Origin: Pseudomonadales bacterium
GTDB lineage: Bacteria > Pseudomonadota > Gammaproteobacteria > Pseudomonadales > Azotimanducaceae
NCBI GenBank assembly: GCA_017854255.1
Contig: JAFMIA010000015.1
Location: 1 to 55,782 of the forward strand
Direction: 5' to 3'
DNA length: 55,782 nt
This document shows positions 53,636-55,782 of the stretch, in pieces. Position numbers and translations under genes: made by a program. The notes below the pieces were generated by a model. That model was not told the origin of the DNA. It saw only the letters and a program-made list of their open reading frames with translations, and made no database searches. The stretch's first letter is position 1, and each line of letters starts with the position of its first letter.

Positions 53636-54022
53636 TCAAAAAGGGATGTCGTCGTCAAAATCGGGTGGGATTTGGCTGTAGTCACCCGGTGGTGGTTCTT
53701 GTCTGCCGCCGCTTCCCGCGCTTAGGGAATCGATCTTCCAAGCTTGTAAGCTGGTAAAGCATTTTTCTGGGCGGTCGTTCCCGGTCCAAAGACGGCCGTT
53801 CAGATTGAACTGCGTACTAATCTCATCGCCAATTTGGTACTGGTCCATCAGGGCGCATTTGTCTTTGATCAGTTCCAAAGCAATATAGTTGGGGTAATCA
53901 CTATTTTCGCCCTCGCCCGTGAGCTTTAGAACAAACTCGCGTTTGGTAAAACCGTTTTGACCATACTCGGTGGTCTCGCCAATGGAATGAACAACACCCT
54001 GAACCTCAAAACTCTTCGACAT
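53636..54022 (-). CDS. DUF3127 protein with an SSB-like acidic tail
   Basis: 128 residues. An OB-fold-like N-terminal part (FEVQGVVHSIGETTEYG, KREFVLKL, YPNYIALELIKDKCALMD, YQIGDEISTQFNLNGRLW) is typical of DUF3127. A flexible Gly/Pro-rich linker follows and the chain ends DFDDDIPF, the same tip as E. coli SSB, which recruits DNA repair enzymes. A role in single-strand DNA handling or in competing for SSB partners is plausible, not proven. ATG 54022 follows TTAAGGGCC; a TTG one codon earlier is unlikely. Confidence 0.85.
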   Translation of the reverse strand: MSKSFEVQGVVHSIGETTEYGQNGFTKREFVLKLTGEGENSDYPNYIALELIKDKCALMDQYQIGDEISTQFNLNGRLWTGNDRPEKCFTSLQAWKIDSLSAGSGGRQEPPPGDYSQIPPDFDDDIPF

Positions 54023-54190
54023 CAAATGGCCCTTAAATCCTAATTTGCTAAAGGTTGCAGGACCTCATTTTCAGGTCTCAACCGCTTTGAGGTTGGAATT
54101 CTACACGCAATATCGGGGAATAAAAGTTTGTTCGGGTTTGTAGATCGGCTGAACGCTAAATTGGACACACAGATTCAAGACGAGGGTTAG

Positions 54191-54355
54191 ATGGCCACAT
54201 CAAATCGAGCGAGCGTGGGACGTGTTGTGGCAAATTTTGGATTAAAGGCTGAGCTTCATAACCGCCGTGTTTTCTGGCGAGTTGGCATCAGGTGTGGAAC
54301 AAGGCTGCCGCAAAGCCGAATAACGATACGGGCATGTATCTACGGCACGCGCTAG
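54191..54355 (+). CDS. Possible small ORF (54 aa), RsgA-N-terminus-like fragment
   Basis: ATG 54191 with GAGGG five bases upstream encodes 54 residues ending at TAG 54355. GRVVANFGLKAEL resembles the start of the OB domain of the ribosome GTPase RsgA; what follows is Arg-rich and no longer like RsgA. It overlaps the end of the opposite flavin monooxygenase gene by 4 bp. It may be a degraded gene piece or chance. The rest of 54023-54351 shows only small inverted repeats (GACCT/AGGTC and CAACC/GGTTG near 54060-54100). Confidence 0.25.
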   Translation: MATSNRASVGRVVANFGLKAELHNRRVFWRVGIRCGTRLPQSRITIRACIYGTR

Positions 54356-55782
54356 GCAACCTTGGTTAGAGCGGGCGAATCCATGGCAGGCGCCAGGTTG
54401 CCCGCGTCCGTAAAGACCAACACGCCATCTTCAATCGGCGCGCGCCGAATCATTTTCTTATCCAGCTTGTAGTCTTGGGTGTTGCGCCAAGGGCCTTGCC
54501 CCTGTTTTGGGAACAGGTGCATCATGCGGCGCATATAACCCGCCGAGAAGTCCTCGATCCAGTCGCCGGTTGGCATGTTGGCATCCTCAGGTCGCAGCGT
54601 GGGTGTTGCCACGGCTTGCTGGTGCGCGGTCATATGGTTGAGCAATCGGCAGACATATTCTGCTGTCAGGTCGGCGCGCAAAGTCCAGGAGGCATTGATA
54701 TAGCCAAAGGTATGGGCCATGTTGGGAATGCCCGAGTACATCATGCCTTTGTAGGTAAAGGTGTCTGGGAAGTTGATCGCTGTGCCGTCTAGATCAAAGG
54801 CAATGCCCGACATCACCGTCAGAGTAATCCCAGTTGCGGTGACGATAATGTCGCCAGTGACTTCGGTGCCGTCTTTCATTAAAAGGCCCTGCTCAGTCCA
54901 GGTTTCAATGTCGCCGGTGACAACCTCGGCGCTGCCTTCATTAATCGACGTGTATAGATCGCCATCCGGGATCAGGCACATCCTCTGATCCCAAGGGTTA
55001 TAGCTCGGCGTGAAATGCGCCTTAACCATTTCTTCGCCGAGATTGGCGGTGGCCATACCGAGCAGTTGCGCTTTGGTTTTGGCGGGCTGGCTTCGGGTTT
55101 GGCGGTAGAAATAACCGCTGAGGGTCGTGTTTTTCAGTCGAGTAATCGCATAGGCCCATTTCTCCGGGAGCCACTTGCGCAGGGTATTGGCAATTTTATC
55201 TTCGGCGGGCCGGGAAACCACGTAAGTGGGTGAGCGCTGAACCATGGTGACCTGGGCCCCTTTTTGCGTCATCGAGGGGACAATGGTCATGGCAGTTGCG
55301 CCACTGCCTATGACGATCACCTTTTTACCGTTGTAATCGAGGTCTTCTGGCCAAAATTGAGGATGTAGAACCTGGCCTTGGTAGCGTGATTCACCCGGGA
55401 ATTCTGGTCGATGGGGTTTGTCGTAACTGTAATAGCCGCCGCACATAAACAAAAAGTCGCCAGATATCTTGGTTGTGCTGCCATCGGATAGGGTGCTGGT
55501 TAAAACCCAGCGCGATTGAGTTGAATCCCATGACGCGGTCTGCACTTTATGATCGAAGCGAATATGTCGTCGAATATCAAACTCATCGGCCGTTTCATTC
55601 ACATAGTCGCGGATCGACGGTCCATCGGCGATGGATTTAGCCTGGGTCCACGGCTTAAAGCTATAGCCTAGGGTGTGCATGTCGCTGTCCGAGCGGATGC
55701 CGGGGTACCGAAATAGATCCCAAGTCCCGCCAACGGCCGCGCGGCCCTCAAGTAAGGTAAAGGTTTTTTCAGGACACTGCTC
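54352..55782 (-). CDS. Baeyer-Villiger-type flavin monooxygenase, partial (N-terminus outside window)
   Basis: 477 residues to the window edge, reading in from the right. GGTWDLFRYPGIRSDSDM near the edge, GQVLHPQFWPEDL (the F-x-G-x-x-x-H-x-x-x-W-P fingerprint with small changes) and VIVIGSGATAM (NADPH-binding GxGxxA) mark the FMO/BVMO family. The enzyme uses FAD, NADPH and O2 to insert oxygen into a ketone, yielding an ester or lactone. The FAD-binding N-terminus (about 40 residues) is beyond 55782. With the esterase and SDRs nearby this would fit degradation of cyclic or methyl ketones, but substrate choice is inferred. Confidence 0.9.
   Translation of the reverse strand, partial: EQCPEKTFTLLEGRAAVGGTWDLFRYPGIRSDSDMHTLGYSFKPWTQAKSIADGPSIRDYVNETADEFDIRRHIRFDHKVQTASWDSTQSRWVLTSTLSDGSTTKISGDFLFMCGGYYSYDKPHRPEFPGESRYQGQVLHPQFWPEDLDYNGKKVIVIGSGATAMTIVPSMTQKGAQVTMVQRSPTYVVSRPAEDKIANTLRKWLPEKWAYAITRLKNTTLSGYFYRQTRSQPAKTKAQLLGMATANLGEEMVKAHFTPSYNPWDQRMCLIPDGDLYTSINEGSAEVVTGDIETWTEQGLLMKDGTEVTGDIIVTATGITLTVMSGIAFDLDGTAINFPDTFTYKGMMYSGIPNMAHTFGYINASWTLRADLTAEYVCRLLNHMTAHQQAVATPTLRPEDANMPTGDWIEDFSAGYMRRMMHLFPKQGQGPWRNTQDYKLDKKMIRRAPIEDGVLVFTDAGNLAPAMDSPALTKVA

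Noticed and set aside
1-55782. CRISPR arrays, prophage or insertion-sequence genes
   Set aside because: I searched by eye for regularly spaced repeats, transposase or integrase motifs and terminal inverted repeats and found none.

Overview
The window looks like chromosomal DNA of an aerobic, heterotrophic, probably marine gammaproteobacterium of moderate GC content. This is inferred from gene content only: several acyl-CoA dehydrogenases, thiolases, SDRs and a CaiB-type CoA transferase, a PpnN nucleosidase, SlyD, a SutA-like small protein, an RpoE/ChrR photo-oxidative stress module with photolyase, a cold-shock protein, and a DUF3127 protein with an SSB-like tail. There is no rRNA, intact tRNA, CRISPR array, integrase or transposase. 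Most genes have clear ribosome sites and short spacers.

Layout. 1-5.8 kb: the end of a MarR-type regulator, then a block bounded by two 46-bp direct repeats (234-279 and 5556-5601). The block holds a decayed tRNA-Gly with its terminator, an enoyl-CoA hydratase/isomerase, a GFA-fold protein and a two-subunit molybdenum hydroxylase (IorA/IorB type). The right repeat abuts a beheaded RDD gene. 5.9-9 kb: exported amidohydrolase and ppnN. 9-21 kb: CoA-linked catabolism (two thiolases, an MDR reductase, a CoA transferase, an omega-aminotransferase, two SDRs) interrupted by three exported proteins of unknown function. 21-29 kb: transporters (MFS, SSS with a small membrane partner, GPH type), a luciferase-like oxidoreductase, a 40-residue membrane protein and a stand-alone LON-domain protein. 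29-33.7 kb: SlyD, an RRM protein, a SutA-like protein, a pair of adjacent acyl-CoA dehydrogenases and a PhyH-type dioxygenase.

33.8-39.9 kb is the most coherent regulatory unit: folE-lipocalin-rpoE-chrR on the minus strand and, divergently, a DUF6482-like gene, a MaoC hydratase, a DNA photolyase and a DUF3429-like membrane protein. Two minus-strand promoters, before folE and before the sigma gene, share TGATCT-N16-CGTA, close to the recognition pattern of ChrR-partnered ECF sigma factors. This suggests a singlet-oxygen/light-stress regulon.

39.9-55.8 kb: further lipid-catabolism genes (SDR, ACAD10/11-like dehydrogenase, serine hydrolase), a non-coding stretch with a probable three-hairpin small RNA, an exported C69-family protein whose expected N-terminal nucleophile is Ser instead of Cys, a DUF885 lipoprotein, GNAT, cold-shock protein, SDR plus HSL-type esterase, an extended SDR, the DUF3127 protein, and a Baeyer-Villiger-type flavin monooxygenase cut by the window end. 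The many CoA-ester enzymes, the esterases and the BVMO point to growth on fatty, isoprenoid, steroid-like or cyclic ketone compounds; the actual substrate cannot be read from the sequence.
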